Below are positions 9,163 through 18,255 of a stretch of 64,000 bases of DNA, in pieces. The translations under genes were made by a program, and so were the position numbers. The stretch spans positions 87,158 to 151,157 of the forward strand of contig VIAD01000001.1 of NCBI GenBank assembly GCA_006546595.1. The letters are read 5' to 3'. Source of the stretch: Moraxellaceae bacterium AER2_44_116. GTDB lineage: Bacteria > Pseudomonadota > Gammaproteobacteria > Pseudomonadales > Moraxellaceae. The notes beneath the pieces were generated by a model, which saw only the letters and a program-made list of their open reading frames with translations, searched no databases and was not told the origin of the DNA. Numbering within the stretch: position 1 is the stretch's first letter; each line of letters begins with the position of its first letter.

Positions 9163-10225
9163 ATCAACCCCCGAAGAATTATGGCGACGCTTACAACAAG
9201 CGGGCATCGTCACTGGCGAAATGCCTCCGCTTGTTGCCGTAGAAGTGACTCCTTGGTATGTGCGTTTACTGCAAGGTTTTACAGGGCAATTTGCAGCCGT
9301 GTTTTTACTGTTATTTGTTTTCAGTGTTTTTAAGGATTTTATCAAACAAGAAGAAGTTGCTTTGGTGTTAGGGCTATTGTTGATTGGTGCAGCCTACGGG
9401 GTTTTTCGTGTCTTAGCGACGGCTTTTACGGGGCAATTTGGTTTAATGCTCAGTTTTACGGGACATGCCCTGTGTTTGTTTGCGTTGCATCGTTCACTCA
9501 ATGATGCTAGTACATGGCTCATGATTGCGATGATTGAGGCATTACTGGTTTGGTTTATACCCCATTTTTTACATCGTTTTTTTTCATCTTATGCTGCGGT
9601 TAGTGCGTTGGTCATTGCATCTATGAAACTGCCAATTTTATGGTTAATGCCGTCGCTAACGATGTTAGCGGTGACCTTACTTTGGCTATATGAAGCACAA
9701 TGGTTAACGCAAAGTACGCGTTTTCGACCAATCGCGTATGCCTTTACGTTGGTTGCCATACAAATGCACAGTACCTTTAGTTTAGGTCAGGCGGCGATAC
9801 AACAGGCGGCACAAGGGCGTGAGCTATCGTCACAAACATGGCTTATTTCTGTGAATGAAGTGCTTTTGGGCGGTATGTTAGTACTGACTATTTTGAAATT
9901 ATTGCAGCGTTATCAACAGCCATTATCCTCCAAACAAAGCGTGGCGGCATTGATTGCGGGGAGTGTTTTGGCATTGATGTCATTACAAGCAACGGGTTTG
10001 GCGATTGCATGGATTATTATTTTGTTGGGTTTTAGTGCAGGTAATCGGGTGCTGTTAGGTTTGGGTGTGTTTGCTTTTTGGAGTTATTTAGGCCGTTATT
10101 ATTACTTTTTGGATATTTCGTTATTAGATAAATCGTATGTCTTAATGGGGACAGGCATATTGATGTTATTGATGCGCCAAGCGTTAAAACAAGGATTAGC
10201 TGCTAAGGAGTCTCATCATGCGTAA
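9155..10225 (+). CDS. DUF4401-type membrane protein
   Basis: This multi-spanning membrane protein has about ten hydrophobic helices after a cytosolic segment of about 45 residues. I chose the ATG at 9155 (MNKSTPEELW) because AGGAAGG lies directly upstream. An earlier in-frame start at 9137 lacks one and would lengthen the overlap. It overlaps the preceding DUF2157 gene by 8 bases and the following gene by 8 bases. The family assignment rests on topology and on the recurring DUF2157-DUF4401-GDYXXLXY gene order. The function is unknown. Confidence 0.7.
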   Translation: MNKSTPEELWRRLQQAGIVTGEMPPLVAVEVTPWYVRLLQGFTGQFAAVFLLLFVFSVFKDFIKQEEVALVLGLLLIGAAYGVFRVLATAFTGQFGLMLSFTGHALCLFALHRSLNDASTWLMIAMIEALLVWFIPHFLHRFFSSYAAVSALVIASMKLPILWLMPSLTMLAVTLLWLYEAQWLTQSTRFRPIAYAFTLVAIQMHSTFSLGQAAIQQAAQGRELSSQTWLISVNEVLLGGMLVLTILKLLQRYQQPLSSKQSVAALIAGSVLALMSLQATGLAIAWIIILLGFSAGNRVLLGLGVFAFWSYLGRYYYFLDISLLDKSYVLMGTGILMLLMRQALKQGLAAKESHHA

Positions 10226-10733
10226 ATTAGTCACGTGCTTGGTGGGTGTAGGTATTTTGGCGGCGGTGAATGTGTCGATTTGGCAAAAGGAACAGCTGTT
10301 GGATCATGGCAAAATCGTATTGCTGCCTTTAGCGCCTGTTGATCCTCGGTCGTTGATGCAAGGCGATTATATGCGTCTACGCTTTCAGGCTGAACAAGAA
10401 ATGCAGCGTTTGTTGCCCAAGACAAAAGACCATGTGGTTGCTGATGGTTACGCCATTGTCAGTCTTAATGAGCAGCAAGTGGGGCAGGTACAAGCGGTTG
10501 TTTCTGAGTTGCCGAGCATTATGGCGGCCAATCAGTGGCCATTACAGTATCGAATTCGTGCAGGCGAGTTGCGTTTTGCTACCAATGCTTTTTTCTTTCA
10601 AGAAGGTCATGCCGATGATTATGCTAAAGCCCGTTATGGTGAATTTAGAGTCAACGACAATGGCGAGATGTTATTGGCTAATCTTCGAGGTGAGCAATTA
10701 GAGGTTTTGGGCTTTCAGGCCACGATAAAATAA
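10218..10733 (+). CDS. GDYXXLXY-domain protein
   Basis: The 171-residue protein has an N-terminal signal anchor (about residues 4-18) and a periplasmic domain. The hallmark motif GDYMRLRF follows LAPVDPRSLMQ at about residues 54-61. The C-terminal half contains the second conserved part (EGHADDYAKARYGEFRV). It is the third gene of the DUF2157/DUF4401 unit and is translationally overlapped with the second. This suggests a membrane complex with a periplasmic subunit. The function is unknown. Confidence 0.8.
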   Translation: MRKLVTCLVGVGILAAVNVSIWQKEQLLDHGKIVLLPLAPVDPRSLMQGDYMRLRFQAEQEMQRLLPKTKDHVVADGYAIVSLNEQQVGQVQAVVSELPSIMAANQWPLQYRIRAGELRFATNAFFFQEGHADDYAKARYGEFRVNDNGEMLLANLRGEQLEVLGFQATIK

Positions 10734-10845
10734 AAAGCGTTTACTTGCCACGTCTCACTCAGGGTATCATTCACACTCAAGCGGAATCTCCATTTTTTAG
10801 GGGCTTTCGCTGTCTTTTTTAGGACTGACACATTTCAGTGAAATC

Positions 10846-10884
10846 AGGACTTACGCATCGCGCCGCGATAACTGCGTAAGTCAT
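10846..10884. repeat. Short copy of the AGGACTTACGC palindromic repeat
   Basis: The inverted repeat GACTTACGCA (10848-10857) and TGCGTAAGTC (10873-10882) flanks a GC-rich core. It is a shortened member of the family seen in full at 40361-40463. A degenerate half (AGGACTGACACATTTCAGTG) lies just upstream at 10821-10840. It sits between the GDYXXLXY gene and dbpA. Confidence 0.75.
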
Positions 10885-10924
10885 AAAATGTTTAAGTCCA
10901 GTTTTTGGTTTTGATGAGTGCCTT

Positions 10925-12307
10925 ATGACTACTGTCGCGTTTTCCTCTTTAACGTTAGCCCCCGCCTTGTTACAAAGTCTAGAATCGTTAGGCTACACCG
11001 AGATGACTGCCATTCAGCAGCAAAGTTTACCCGCGATGTTGGCAGGCAAAGATATTTTGGCAAAAGCCAAAACAGGCAGTGGTAAAACAGCTGCGTTTGC
11101 GTTGGCCTTATTAAGTAAAATCGACCCCCTGATTTATAAACCACAAGCCTTAGTGTTATGCCCAACGCGTGAATTAGCGGAACAAGTCAGCAAAGAAATT
11201 CGTGCCTTAGCGCGTTTTATTCCCAATATTAAATTGTTGACCTTATGCGGTGGCGTGCCGATTATTCATCAATTGACTTCATTAGAACAAGCACCACACA
11301 TTGTGGTTGGCACACCGGGTCGAGTTCTAGACCATTTGACACGCGACACTCTATACGTTGATTTTTTGAGTGTATTGGTACTGGACGAAGCTGACCGTAT
11401 GTTGGATATGGGCTTTGAAGAAGATATTCATAAAATCGTTAAAAAAACGCCGCCACAACGTCAAAGCTTATTGTTTTCGGCAACGTATCCCGATTCTATT
11501 CACGGCATTAGTCAGCGTATTTTGCAGTCGCCAGTCGTGGTCAGTGTGGAATCGGAGCACGATGAAAATCACATTAAACAGCATTTTATTGAAGTGTCGA
11601 ATGCGGATAAACCGCAAGCGGTCATGAAGCTATTAGCGCATTATCGTCCAGAATCAACAGTGATTTTTTGTAATACCAAAGCGGACTGCAACGAAGTGTA
11701 TCAGCAACTCACGGCCAAAGGCTTTTATGTCTTGGCGTTGCATGGCGATTTAGAGCAACGCGACCGTGAACAAGTGTTATTACGTTTTGCCAATAAAAGC
11801 TGCCCAATTCTAGTGGCAACGGATGTGGCTGCGCGCGGTCTAGACATTAAAGAATTATCCGCTGTGATTAATTATGAGTTAGCGTTTGATCCTGAAATTC
11901 ATGTTCATCGTATTGGTCGAACAGGTCGTGCAGGGAACAAAGGGTTAGCGTTTAGTTTATGTGCGCCAAGAGAAGCGCCGCGAGTGGTGGCGATTGAAGC
12001 CTATCAAAAAATATCGGTCAAATGGGATGATATCAGCGCGTTGCCTGTTCCTGTCGTCGCTTCGTTAAAGTCATTAATGGTGACGTTGTGCATTGAAGGT
12101 GGCCGTAAAGATAAAGTTCGTCCGACCGATGTGTTGGGTGCGTTAACGGGTGAAGGCGGTATTGCAGGCAGTGACGTGGGTAAAATTGATGTGTTTGATA
12201 TCCGTACTTATGTCGCGATTCACGTCAATAGTTCGCATAAAGCGTTAAAGCGGTTACAAGCAGGGCAAATCAAAGGCCGTCGCTTCCGTGTCTCAAGATT
12301 GGGATAA
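10925..12307 (+). CDS. dbpA: ATP-dependent RNA helicase DbpA
   Basis: The 460-residue DEAD-box helicase acts in assembly of the large ribosomal subunit by binding 23S rRNA hairpin 92. Visible motifs are Q motif (TAIQQQSLPAML), AKTGSGKT, PTRELA, TPGR, LDEADRML, SATYP and HRIGRTGRAG. The C-terminal DbpA RNA-binding domain is intact (GGRKDKVRPTDVLGALTGEG, then the DVFDIRTYVAI strand). This domain separates it from other DEAD-box proteins. The start codon has only a weak RBS. Confidence 0.95.
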   Translation: MTTVAFSSLTLAPALLQSLESLGYTEMTAIQQQSLPAMLAGKDILAKAKTGSGKTAAFALALLSKIDPLIYKPQALVLCPTRELAEQVSKEIRALARFIPNIKLLTLCGGVPIIHQLTSLEQAPHIVVGTPGRVLDHLTRDTLYVDFLSVLVLDEADRMLDMGFEEDIHKIVKKTPPQRQSLLFSATYPDSIHGISQRILQSPVVVSVESEHDENHIKQHFIEVSNADKPQAVMKLLAHYRPESTVIFCNTKADCNEVYQQLTAKGFYVLALHGDLEQRDREQVLLRFANKSCPILVATDVAARGLDIKELSAVINYELAFDPEIHVHRIGRTGRAGNKGLAFSLCAPREAPRVVAIEAYQKISVKWDDISALPVPVVASLKSLMVTLCIEGGRKDKVRPTDVLGALTGEGGIAGSDVGKIDVFDIRTYVAIHVNSSHKALKRLQAGQIKGRRFRVSRLG

Positions 12308-12314
12308 GTGGTAG

Positions 12315-13550
12315 ATGTGCTCTCAACGTGTATTTTCCGTCGCCGTCATTGGTGGCGGCCCTGCGGGGTTAATGGCGGCTGAAGTATTAAGTCAACACGG
12401 TATTCGTGTCGATGTTTATGATGCCATGCCTTCTGTTGGCCGTAAGTTTTTATTGGCGGGTAAGGGTGGGATGAATATCACCCATTCGGAAGCGCAAGAT
12501 AGCTTTTTGTCGCGTTATGGCTCACAGCGTTCTGTGTTAGCGGCTATGTTAAACGCCTTTGGCGCAACCGAATTACGACAATGGATTTATGGCTTAGGTT
12601 TTGACACGTTTGTCGGGTCTTCGGGGCGTGTTTTTCCCACCGATATGAAAGCCGCTCCGTTATTACGGGCATGGTTACATCGTTTACGTGATGCAGGCGT
12701 GAAAATACATGTGCGCCATCGCTGGACAGGCTGGAATGCTGACGGCGAGTTAACCTTTGTAACACCTGAAACTGAGCGAGCCATTCGTGCTGATGCGGTT
12801 GTTTTAGCCTTAGGTGGCGGTAGTTGGCCACGTTTAGGTTCTAATGGCGCATGGGTGTCTATTCTGGAGCAACAGGGCATTCGTATTGCGCCACTGCAAG
12901 CGGCAAACTGTGGTTTTGATTCGCTATGGAGTGAGCATTTTAGTAGTCGCTTTGCGGGGCAACCGTTAAAGTCGGCTGTTGTCAGCTTTACCGATGCCGA
13001 AGGCCATGTTCATCGCCAACAAGGGGATTTTGTTGTCACGCAAACGGGAGTCGAAGGCAGTTTGATTTATGCCTTGTCGCGTTATTTGCGTGATACGATT
13101 AATGCTCAAGGCTGTGTCACCTTTGATTTAGATTTATTGCCACATAAAACACCACAGCAAATTCTACACGCATTGACTAAGCCTAGAGGCTCAGCTTCAT
13201 TGTCGAGTCACTTACGCAAACAGTTAAACATAGACGGTGTTAAAGCCGGGCTATTACGAGAGTGCTTGCCTGTTGATGTCTTTAATCAAACCGAACGTTT
13301 GGCGACGGCGATCAAAGCCGTACCCATTCGCTTAACAACACCGCGTCCCATTGCTGAAGCCATTAGTAGCGCAGGGGGAGTGACCTTTGAAGCGGTCAAT
13401 CAACAATTGATGATTAAAAACTTAGCCAATGTCTTTTGCGCAGGTGAAATGTTGGATTGGGAAGCACCAACAGGTGGTTATTTATTGACGGCCTGTTTTG
13501 CCAGTGGTCGTCAGGCGGCATTAGGGGTGATTCAACGGTTAACAGAGTAA
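12315..13550 (+). CDS. TIGR03862/BaiN-like FAD-dependent flavoprotein
   Basis: This 411-residue oxidoreductase belongs to the HI0933/BaiN-like family. An N-terminal Rossmann FAD motif, VIGGGPAGLMAAEVL, is followed by GRKFLLAGKGGMNITHSE, the family signature. A C-terminal FAD segment (FCAGEMLDWEAPTGGYLL) is also present. Its substrate is unknown. It begins 7 bases after dbpA and may share its transcript. Confidence 0.85.
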   Translation: MCSQRVFSVAVIGGGPAGLMAAEVLSQHGIRVDVYDAMPSVGRKFLLAGKGGMNITHSEAQDSFLSRYGSQRSVLAAMLNAFGATELRQWIYGLGFDTFVGSSGRVFPTDMKAAPLLRAWLHRLRDAGVKIHVRHRWTGWNADGELTFVTPETERAIRADAVVLALGGGSWPRLGSNGAWVSILEQQGIRIAPLQAANCGFDSLWSEHFSSRFAGQPLKSAVVSFTDAEGHVHRQQGDFVVTQTGVEGSLIYALSRYLRDTINAQGCVTFDLDLLPHKTPQQILHALTKPRGSASLSSHLRKQLNIDGVKAGLLRECLPVDVFNQTERLATAIKAVPIRLTTPRPIAEAISSAGGVTFEAVNQQLMIKNLANVFCAGEMLDWEAPTGGYLLTACFASGRQAALGVIQRLTE

Positions 13551-13633
13551 TAACATGTTTGTTGCGGTTGTCATATTGCGCGTTTCTAATGTCTCTTTAC
13601 ACTGAGGTTTAGCGTAAAAAGAGTGACACGGCT

Positions 13634-13879
13634 ATGTTGGCAGAAGAGACATCGCGCATTATTGAAATGGCGTGGGAAGATCGTACCCCTTTTGACGCGA
13701 TCAAGCGGCTATATGGTTTAAATGAATCAGCCGTGATTATCTTAATGCGCCAACACTTGAAACCAAATACGTTTAAATTGTGGCGACAACGAGTGACAGG
13801 ACGCAAAACCAAGCATTTAGCGTTGCGTGGTTTTGACTTTGGTCGTGCATATTGTCCATCACAGTATAAACAGCGGTGA
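13634..13879 (+). CDS. TIGR03643-family small protein
   Basis: The 81-residue basic protein matches a small conserved family: IIEMAWEDRTPFDAI, then GLNESAVIILMR and KLWRQRVTGRKTKH. The N-terminal half looks like a helix-turn-helix (W-E-D-R-T-P-F-D-A-I then Y-G-L-N-E-S), but DNA binding is only an inference. It lies between the flavoprotein and the lipocalin, whose start is 13 bases downstream. Confidence 0.8.
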   Translation: MLAEETSRIIEMAWEDRTPFDAIKRLYGLNESAVIILMRQHLKPNTFKLWRQRVTGRKTKHLALRGFDFGRAYCPSQYKQR

Positions 13880-13892
13880 AGGGAGCAGGCAA

Positions 13893-14414
13893 ATGTCGAA
13901 ATATCTTCTCTTGTTTTTGTGCTGTTTCATCGTGCCGAGTTGGGCGAATACGGCACCACAAACAGTCGCCAATGTCGATTTAGCCCGTTATATGGGTAAA
14001 TGGTATGAAATAGCGCGCATTCCTAATCCTTTTCAAAAGCCATGTGTTCAGGATGTATCCGCAACTTATCGTTTATTAGCCAATAATCAAGTGCAGGGAA
14101 TAAACTCTTGTCGCAAAGCCAATGGTGATGTTTTTAATTTAGAAGTCAATGGCGAAGTTCAAGATAAAACGAATGCGAAGTTACTCTTTAAAATCACCTC
14201 AAGCTGGTTAAGCTGGATTCCGATGTTAAAAGCGGATTATTGGATTGTTGATTTGGCAGCGGATTATAATCATGCGGCAGTCGCGACACCAGACAGCCAA
14301 TATTTATGGATATTGGCACGACAACCGCAGTTAGATGCACTAACGTATCAACAGGTAGTACAGCGTGTGGCAAAACAAGGTTTTGACGTAGCTAAGTTGG
14401 TTAAGAATAAATAG
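13893..14414 (+). CDS. blc: Outer-membrane/periplasmic lipocalin (Blc-like)
   Basis: This is a 173-residue bacterial lipocalin. The signature GKWYEIARIPNPFQ is near the mature N-terminus, and NGDVFNLEVNGE and DYWIVDL follow. The signal peptide appears to end at SWA rather than in a clear lipobox, although two cysteines lie in the hydrophobic core (LFLCC). It could therefore be periplasmic rather than a lipoprotein. I start it at ATG 13893 because GGGAG lies upstream. A longer frame from 13827 would bury the signal peptide. Homologues bind lysophospholipids. The gene converges on phrB, 5 bases away. Confidence 0.85.
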   Translation: MSKYLLLFLCCFIVPSWANTAPQTVANVDLARYMGKWYEIARIPNPFQKPCVQDVSATYRLLANNQVQGINSCRKANGDVFNLEVNGEVQDKTNAKLLFKITSSWLSWIPMLKADYWIVDLAADYNHAAVATPDSQYLWILARQPQLDALTYQQVVQRVAKQGFDVAKLVKNK

Positions 14415-14419
14415 TAAAA

Positions 14420-15877
14420 TTATTCATTAACTGCCCGACCAATCGGCAACTCTTTTAACTGTTGAAACTGACTAATGGTATAAGCACAAGCGGCTTTATG
14501 GTCAATCATCGGTAGAGGATAATCTAACCATAAAAGCTGTTGTTTATCATGTGGTTGATGAATGGTTTTGTTGTCTAAATGCGCTAACTCAGGCACATAG
14601 CGACGAATAAAATCACCGTTAGGATCAAATTTTTGGCTTTGTAATAACGGGTTGAAAATACGAAAGTAGGGCGCAGAATCATTGCCTGTTGACGCACTCC
14701 ACTGCCAGCCGCCATTGTTGGCTGATAAGTCACCATCCAGTAACTTCTCCATAAAATATTGTTCGCCCCAACGCCAATCAATAAACAAATCTTTGGTTAA
14801 AAACATCGACACTACCATCCGTAGTCGATTGTGCATCCAGCCAATCGTGTTTAATTGGCGCATTGCCGCATCAACGAGAGGAAAGCCTGTTTTGCCTTCG
14901 CACCAGCGTTGAAATGCTGCTTCGTCATGCTTCCATACTAAATCTTTGGTATCGGTACGAAACGGTTGGTGTTTACAAACACGCGGAAAGCCGACCATGA
15001 TGTGTTTATAAAATTCGCGCCAACCTAATTCACTAATCCATTGATCGATGCCAGCACTTGAGCCGTAAGCCTGTTGTTTATTTATAGCGGCTTGATAGCA
15101 TTGACGCGGTGAAATCGCACCAATGGCTAAATAAGGCGATAAACGGCTAGTGCTGTCATCTAAATTGGGAAAGTCACGTTTGTCTTTATAGTTGCGAATG
15201 TGTTCATCACAAAAACGAGCTAATTTATCTAGTGCAGCTTCTTCACCTGCTGGCCATAGCGAGTGCGCTATTTCTTCGGTGATATGAGATTCAAACCCTG
15301 TAACGTGTTTTGGAATATCCGACGGCGTTAACCACAAGCTCGGACGTTTATCGGGTGCGGCCTGTATGTTTACACCTTGTTGATAAATACATTGCAACCA
15401 TGTTTTTTTGAACGGCGTAAATACCGAGTAAAAACGACCTTCACCTGTTAACACTTTATAGGGGGCGACAAGGCATTGGTCATCAAAGTCAAAGGTATCA
15501 ATTTGCTGTTGTGCTAATAGTTGATGCACTGATTCGTCTCTAGCCAATTCATTGATTTCATATTGCTTATTAAAATAAACAGCAGAAAACAGATGTTGTT
15601 GACACAAGTCTAGCAGTGCTTGTGCTTGGCTTTTAAAGTTTGGAGTTTCGACTATTAATAAAGGAATATTGAGCGCGGCAAGTTGCTTGCTGAGTTGTTG
15701 CAGCGTGCGTAATTCAAAATCTACCCGACAACCCGCGACGTGATGCTTTTGCCATTGCTCAGGGGTAATAAAATAGACTGCTGCAATGTCTGCTTCTAGA
15801 TCGGCGCAGGCCACAGAAAGGGCAGTATTATCAATACTGCGTAAGTCGGCACGGAGCCAAACTAGATGTTTTTTCAT
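14420..15877 (-). CDS. phrB: Deoxyribodipyrimidine photolyase
   Basis: The 485-residue class I CPD photolyase is a light-driven repair enzyme for cyclobutane pyrimidine dimers. The N-terminal antenna domain (VWLRADLRSIDNTAL) and the C-terminal FAD domain are both visible. The latter includes SRLSPYLAIGAISPR, WREFYKHIM, WMHNRLRMVVSMFLTKDLFI and DGDLSANNGGWQW. It is the last gene of the leftward light/photo-oxidative locus, behind the CarH-like regulator. A hairpin precedes it at 15899-15923. Confidence 0.95.
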   Translation of the reverse strand: MKKHLVWLRADLRSIDNTALSVACADLEADIAAVYFITPEQWQKHHVAGCRVDFELRTLQQLSKQLAALNIPLLIVETPNFKSQAQALLDLCQQHLFSAVYFNKQYEINELARDESVHQLLAQQQIDTFDFDDQCLVAPYKVLTGEGRFYSVFTPFKKTWLQCIYQQGVNIQAAPDKRPSLWLTPSDIPKHVTGFESHITEEIAHSLWPAGEEAALDKLARFCDEHIRNYKDKRDFPNLDDSTSRLSPYLAIGAISPRQCYQAAINKQQAYGSSAGIDQWISELGWREFYKHIMVGFPRVCKHQPFRTDTKDLVWKHDEAAFQRWCEGKTGFPLVDAAMRQLNTIGWMHNRLRMVVSMFLTKDLFIDWRWGEQYFMEKLLDGDLSANNGGWQWSASTGNDSAPYFRIFNPLLQSQKFDPNGDFIRRYVPELAHLDNKTIHQPHDKQQLLWLDYPLPMIDHKAACAYTISQFQQLKELPIGRAVNE

Positions 15878-15898
15878 TTTTGGAGTCTTTTAAGGCAA

Positions 15899-15923
15899 AC
15901 CCTTTCTTGGAGCAAAGAAAGGG
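15899..15923 (-). terminator. Hairpin between the CarH-like gene and phrB
   Basis: CCCTTTCTT and AAGAAAGGG are complementary arms around a short loop. The hairpin lies 50 bases past the regulator's stop and 22 bases before the phrB start. Read leftward, only a short T run follows, so it may be a partial terminator or attenuator that sets phrB expression relative to the regulator. Confidence 0.4.
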
Positions 15924-15972
15924 CTCACGATTGCATGAGTGAACGAGCAGCAGCAATGTAAAGAGCGGTTGC

Positions 15973-16929
15973 CTAAGCAGCCTTTACTCCTTTAACACGT
16001 CGCCATTGGGTGACGGATTGATGTAGCCCCTGTAAATTACTCATAATTTGGACTTCTTCAATTTGCCGACGACTGTTACGCAAGCCACCACCACCTGCCC
16101 AAATTTGAATGTTGAGTGGTAGTCTAAAGCGCAATTCTTCTAAGAATTCAATTGCTCGATTTGCAGGAAAAGCCGCACTAAACGATAAAACCACGATGTC
16201 CATTTTGTGTTTTTGTGCTGCTTGGACAATGTCACGAATGGGCATTTGTGCGCCAAAAGACACGGCATCGACTTGATCTAATCGTAATAATGCTTCAACC
16301 ATTAATAAGCCCAGTGAGTGTATTTCTTCTGGAGCAGTTGCCAGCATAATACGCGGCGAAGCACTTGCAGGTTGTAAATTACCAATATTTTGGCGAACTA
16401 ACGTTTGCAGTTCTTCGGTATATAAATGCTCTTCATAAATCTCAATTTTGCCTGACATCCAAGCGTCACCCACAATGGTATTGGCATATTGAACTAAGTC
16501 TAAAATAAAGGACTGTAAGCCCATACGAATCATGTGATGATTGAGGTATTGGCGAACACGATACGGGTCATGGCTTTTTAAGATATCAAGCAATTCGGTT
16601 TCCAAATGCTCAGGTAAAGTTGAACTTGGATTGCCATGACTAGAAGAAACTAACTCTTCTAATGCAGGGAGGTCGAGGCTAATAATTTTACCTGGCCGAA
16701 AACCTGCATCTAATAGACGACGAATAATGCGTAGTTTATTGATTTGATCTGCAGGATAGACACGGTCACCTTGGCTATCCCGTTCAGGATTAGGAAAGTG
16801 ATAACGACGTTCCCACATCCGCAATAATTCTTTGGAGATTCCTGTCTCGCGTTCTACCGCATTAATCGGTAGTAATGTTAGTCCTTTGCTGTCTGAGGCG
16901 GGCAATATAGAAGCGATAACAGTACTCAT
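15973..16929 (-). CDS. CarH/LitR-type B12-binding MerR transcriptional regulator
   Basis: The 318-residue regulator has an N-terminal MerR helix-turn-helix (about residues 18-82: NAVERETGISKELLRMWERR, then YPADQINKLRIIRRLLDAGF). A helical cap and cobalamin-binding domain follow. W157-x9-E167-H168 matches the W-x9-EH motif that stacks on adenosylcobalamin in CarH. H204 (EEIHSLG) lies where the axial-ligand histidine is expected. These features predict a light-sensitive repressor that releases DNA on illumination. I use ATG 16929 (GGAG upstream) rather than an upstream TTG. The neighbours, photolyase and lipid modification genes, fit a photoprotection regulon. Confidence 0.85.
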   Translation of the reverse strand: MSTVIASILPASDSKGLTLLPINAVERETGISKELLRMWERRYHFPNPERDSQGDRVYPADQINKLRIIRRLLDAGFRPGKIISLDLPALEELVSSSHGNPSSTLPEHLETELLDILKSHDPYRVRQYLNHHMIRMGLQSFILDLVQYANTIVGDAWMSGKIEIYEEHLYTEELQTLVRQNIGNLQPASASPRIMLATAPEEIHSLGLLMVEALLRLDQVDAVSFGAQMPIRDIVQAAQKHKMDIVVLSFSAAFPANRAIEFLEELRFRLPLNIQIWAGGGGLRNSRRQIEEVQIMSNLQGLHQSVTQWRRVKGVKAA

Positions 16930-16946
16930 AACTATCTCCAAACGCT

Positions 16947-16962
16947 GTGACTATTGAGTCAC
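16947..16962. promoter_or_regulatory. Palindrome upstream of the CarH-like gene
   Basis: GTGACT-N4-AGTCAC, a perfect dyad with 6-base arms, lies 18 bases before the regulator's start codon. Its position suits an operator or autoregulatory site. It differs from the TTTGTA/TACAAA dyads in front of the operon at 22025, so a different protein may bind it. Confidence 0.35.
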
Positions 16963-16993
16963 TCAAAATTTTAAGTGTCTAGGCAAAAGTTTC

Positions 16994-17054
16994 ACCGTTA
17001 ATGGTGCGCTTGTCGAACCATCAGCAACACTTCGACAAGCTCAGTGCAAACGGT
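16994..17054. repeat. Dispersed CTTCGACAAGCTCAG-type inverted repeat
   Basis: GCTTGTCGAA (17008-17017) and TTCGACAAGC (17031-17040) are perfect arms. Outer ACCGTT/AACGGT arms flank them. This sequence type recurs in many bacterial genomes as an intergenic repeat, and a related copy lies at 53988-54037. It separates the NTF2-like gene from the CarH-like gene. Confidence 0.65.
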
Positions 17055-17068
17055 ACTTTGTTCACCTC

Positions 17069-17482
17069 TTACGCATGATTTAACTTTTTCAGTTGTTTCA
17101 TCACAAAGCCAATGACAGGTAGCTTCTCGTAAAGCTCTTCAGCCGCATCCCAATAGTCTCGATGAAAAGTCACTAAACCTTGTTCATCAAATTTGACGTG
17201 CGAGCTGCCATTAATCTGAACATTTCGCTGTCGCAATACAAAATGAAACTGCCAAACAATAAATGTGCTATGACCTTCACTCAGCGTTTCGCTAATGACA
17301 AAGCACGGTTTTTCCAGCTTTTCAAACATATCGGCAAACAGTTTTTCCAGTGATTTACGCTCATAAAACTCATTAAACGGGTCTTTGAAATAACATTGCG
17401 GATGATAAAGCTCTGTTATTTGCCCTAAGGTCTGAGGGCTTAATTGTTCAAACCATGATAATAAACGAGGTAAATGGTTCAT
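17069..17482 (-). CDS. NTF2-like/SnoaL-fold protein
   Basis: The 137-residue cone-shaped NTF2-fold protein contains GQITELYHPQCYFKDPFNEF and FHRDYWDAAEELYEKLP, typical of the nuclear transport factor 2 superfamily. It has no clear catalytic residues assigned. The start overlaps the stop of the SDR gene by 4 bases, so it is the end of a tightly coupled chain with the SDR, DUF3833 and Cfa genes. The same association occurs in other proteobacteria. The role is unknown. Confidence 0.75.
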   Translation of the reverse strand: MNHLPRLLSWFEQLSPQTLGQITELYHPQCYFKDPFNEFYERKSLEKLFADMFEKLEKPCFVISETLSEGHSTFIVWQFHFVLRQRNVQINGSSHVKFDEQGLVTFHRDYWDAAEELYEKLPVIGFVMKQLKKLNHA

Positions 17483-18255
17483 GATTTTTCCTCAATTTGC
17501 GCTAATAAAGTCATTTTTAAGCGATAGGGCAGACGTTTAATCAGCTTCATCCACGTCGTAAAACGTTTAGGAAAATCAATTTCAAAATCACCTGCACTTA
17601 ATCCTGCAACTATCGCTTCTGCCGCTTGTTGTGGCGAAATAATGGCGGGCATTTTGAAGTCATTTTGTGCTGTTAACGGTGTTTCGACAAAACCCGGATT
17701 AATAACACTGACGCTTAAGCCTTTAGGATGTAAGTCTAAATATAAGCTTTCACATAAGTTAATAAGCGCGGCTTTAGTTGGGCCATAACTTAAGGATTTA
17801 GGTAAACCCATATAACCAGCAACACTGGCGGTCATGGCTAAACCACCTTTGCCGTGGGCGAGCATATCGGGTAACACGGTTTCTATGCCGATTAATGCGC
17901 CACCGTAATTGGTGGCCATCATTTGTGACATTCGACTCGCCGATAACTCCCATGCATGCATTGGTTGATAATCAGCGGCGCACACAATCAGCCAATCCAG
18001 TGATTGCCATTGGTTTTTTAGCGTTTGATAACTGTTCTGCCATTGTTCGGCGTGATTCACGTCTAATGGCAACGCTAAACAGTGCGGATATTGTTGGCAA
18101 AACTCTGTTAGTGGCTGTTGTTTACGCGCACTCACCGCGACTAACGCGCCTAAATCTCCCATTTTTTGTGCCAAAGCTAAGCCAATGCCTGAGCTTGCGC
18201 CAATAATCCAAACCCGTTGTCCGCGCCAATCTTTAACTTGAGGATTCATGCTCAT
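17479..18255 (-). CDS. Short-chain dehydrogenase/reductase
   Basis: This is a 258-residue SDR. The cofactor motif is GASSGIGLALA near the N-terminus, NYGG lies mid-protein, and the active site is YGPTK with an upstream serine (MTASVAG). The substrate is unknown. Placement among lipid genes suggests a fatty-acid or lipid intermediate, but this is inference. Both ends overlap their neighbours by 4 bases (ATGA type). Confidence 0.88.
   Translation of the reverse strand: MSMNPQVKDWRGQRVWIIGASSGIGLALAQKMGDLGALVAVSARKQQPLTEFCQQYPHCLALPLDVNHAEQWQNSYQTLKNQWQSLDWLIVCAADYQPMHAWELSASRMSQMMATNYGGALIGIETVLPDMLAHGKGGLAMTASVAGYMGLPKSLSYGPTKAALINLCESLYLDLHPKGLSVSVINPGFVETPLTAQNDFKMPAIISPQQAAEAIVAGLSAGDFEIDFPKRFTTWMKLIKRLPYRLKMTLLAQIEEKS

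Noticed and set aside
17060..17075. Another copy of the AGGACTTACGC repeat (CTTACGCATGA)
   Set aside because: The match is short and includes the last codons of the NTF2-like gene, with no second arm.
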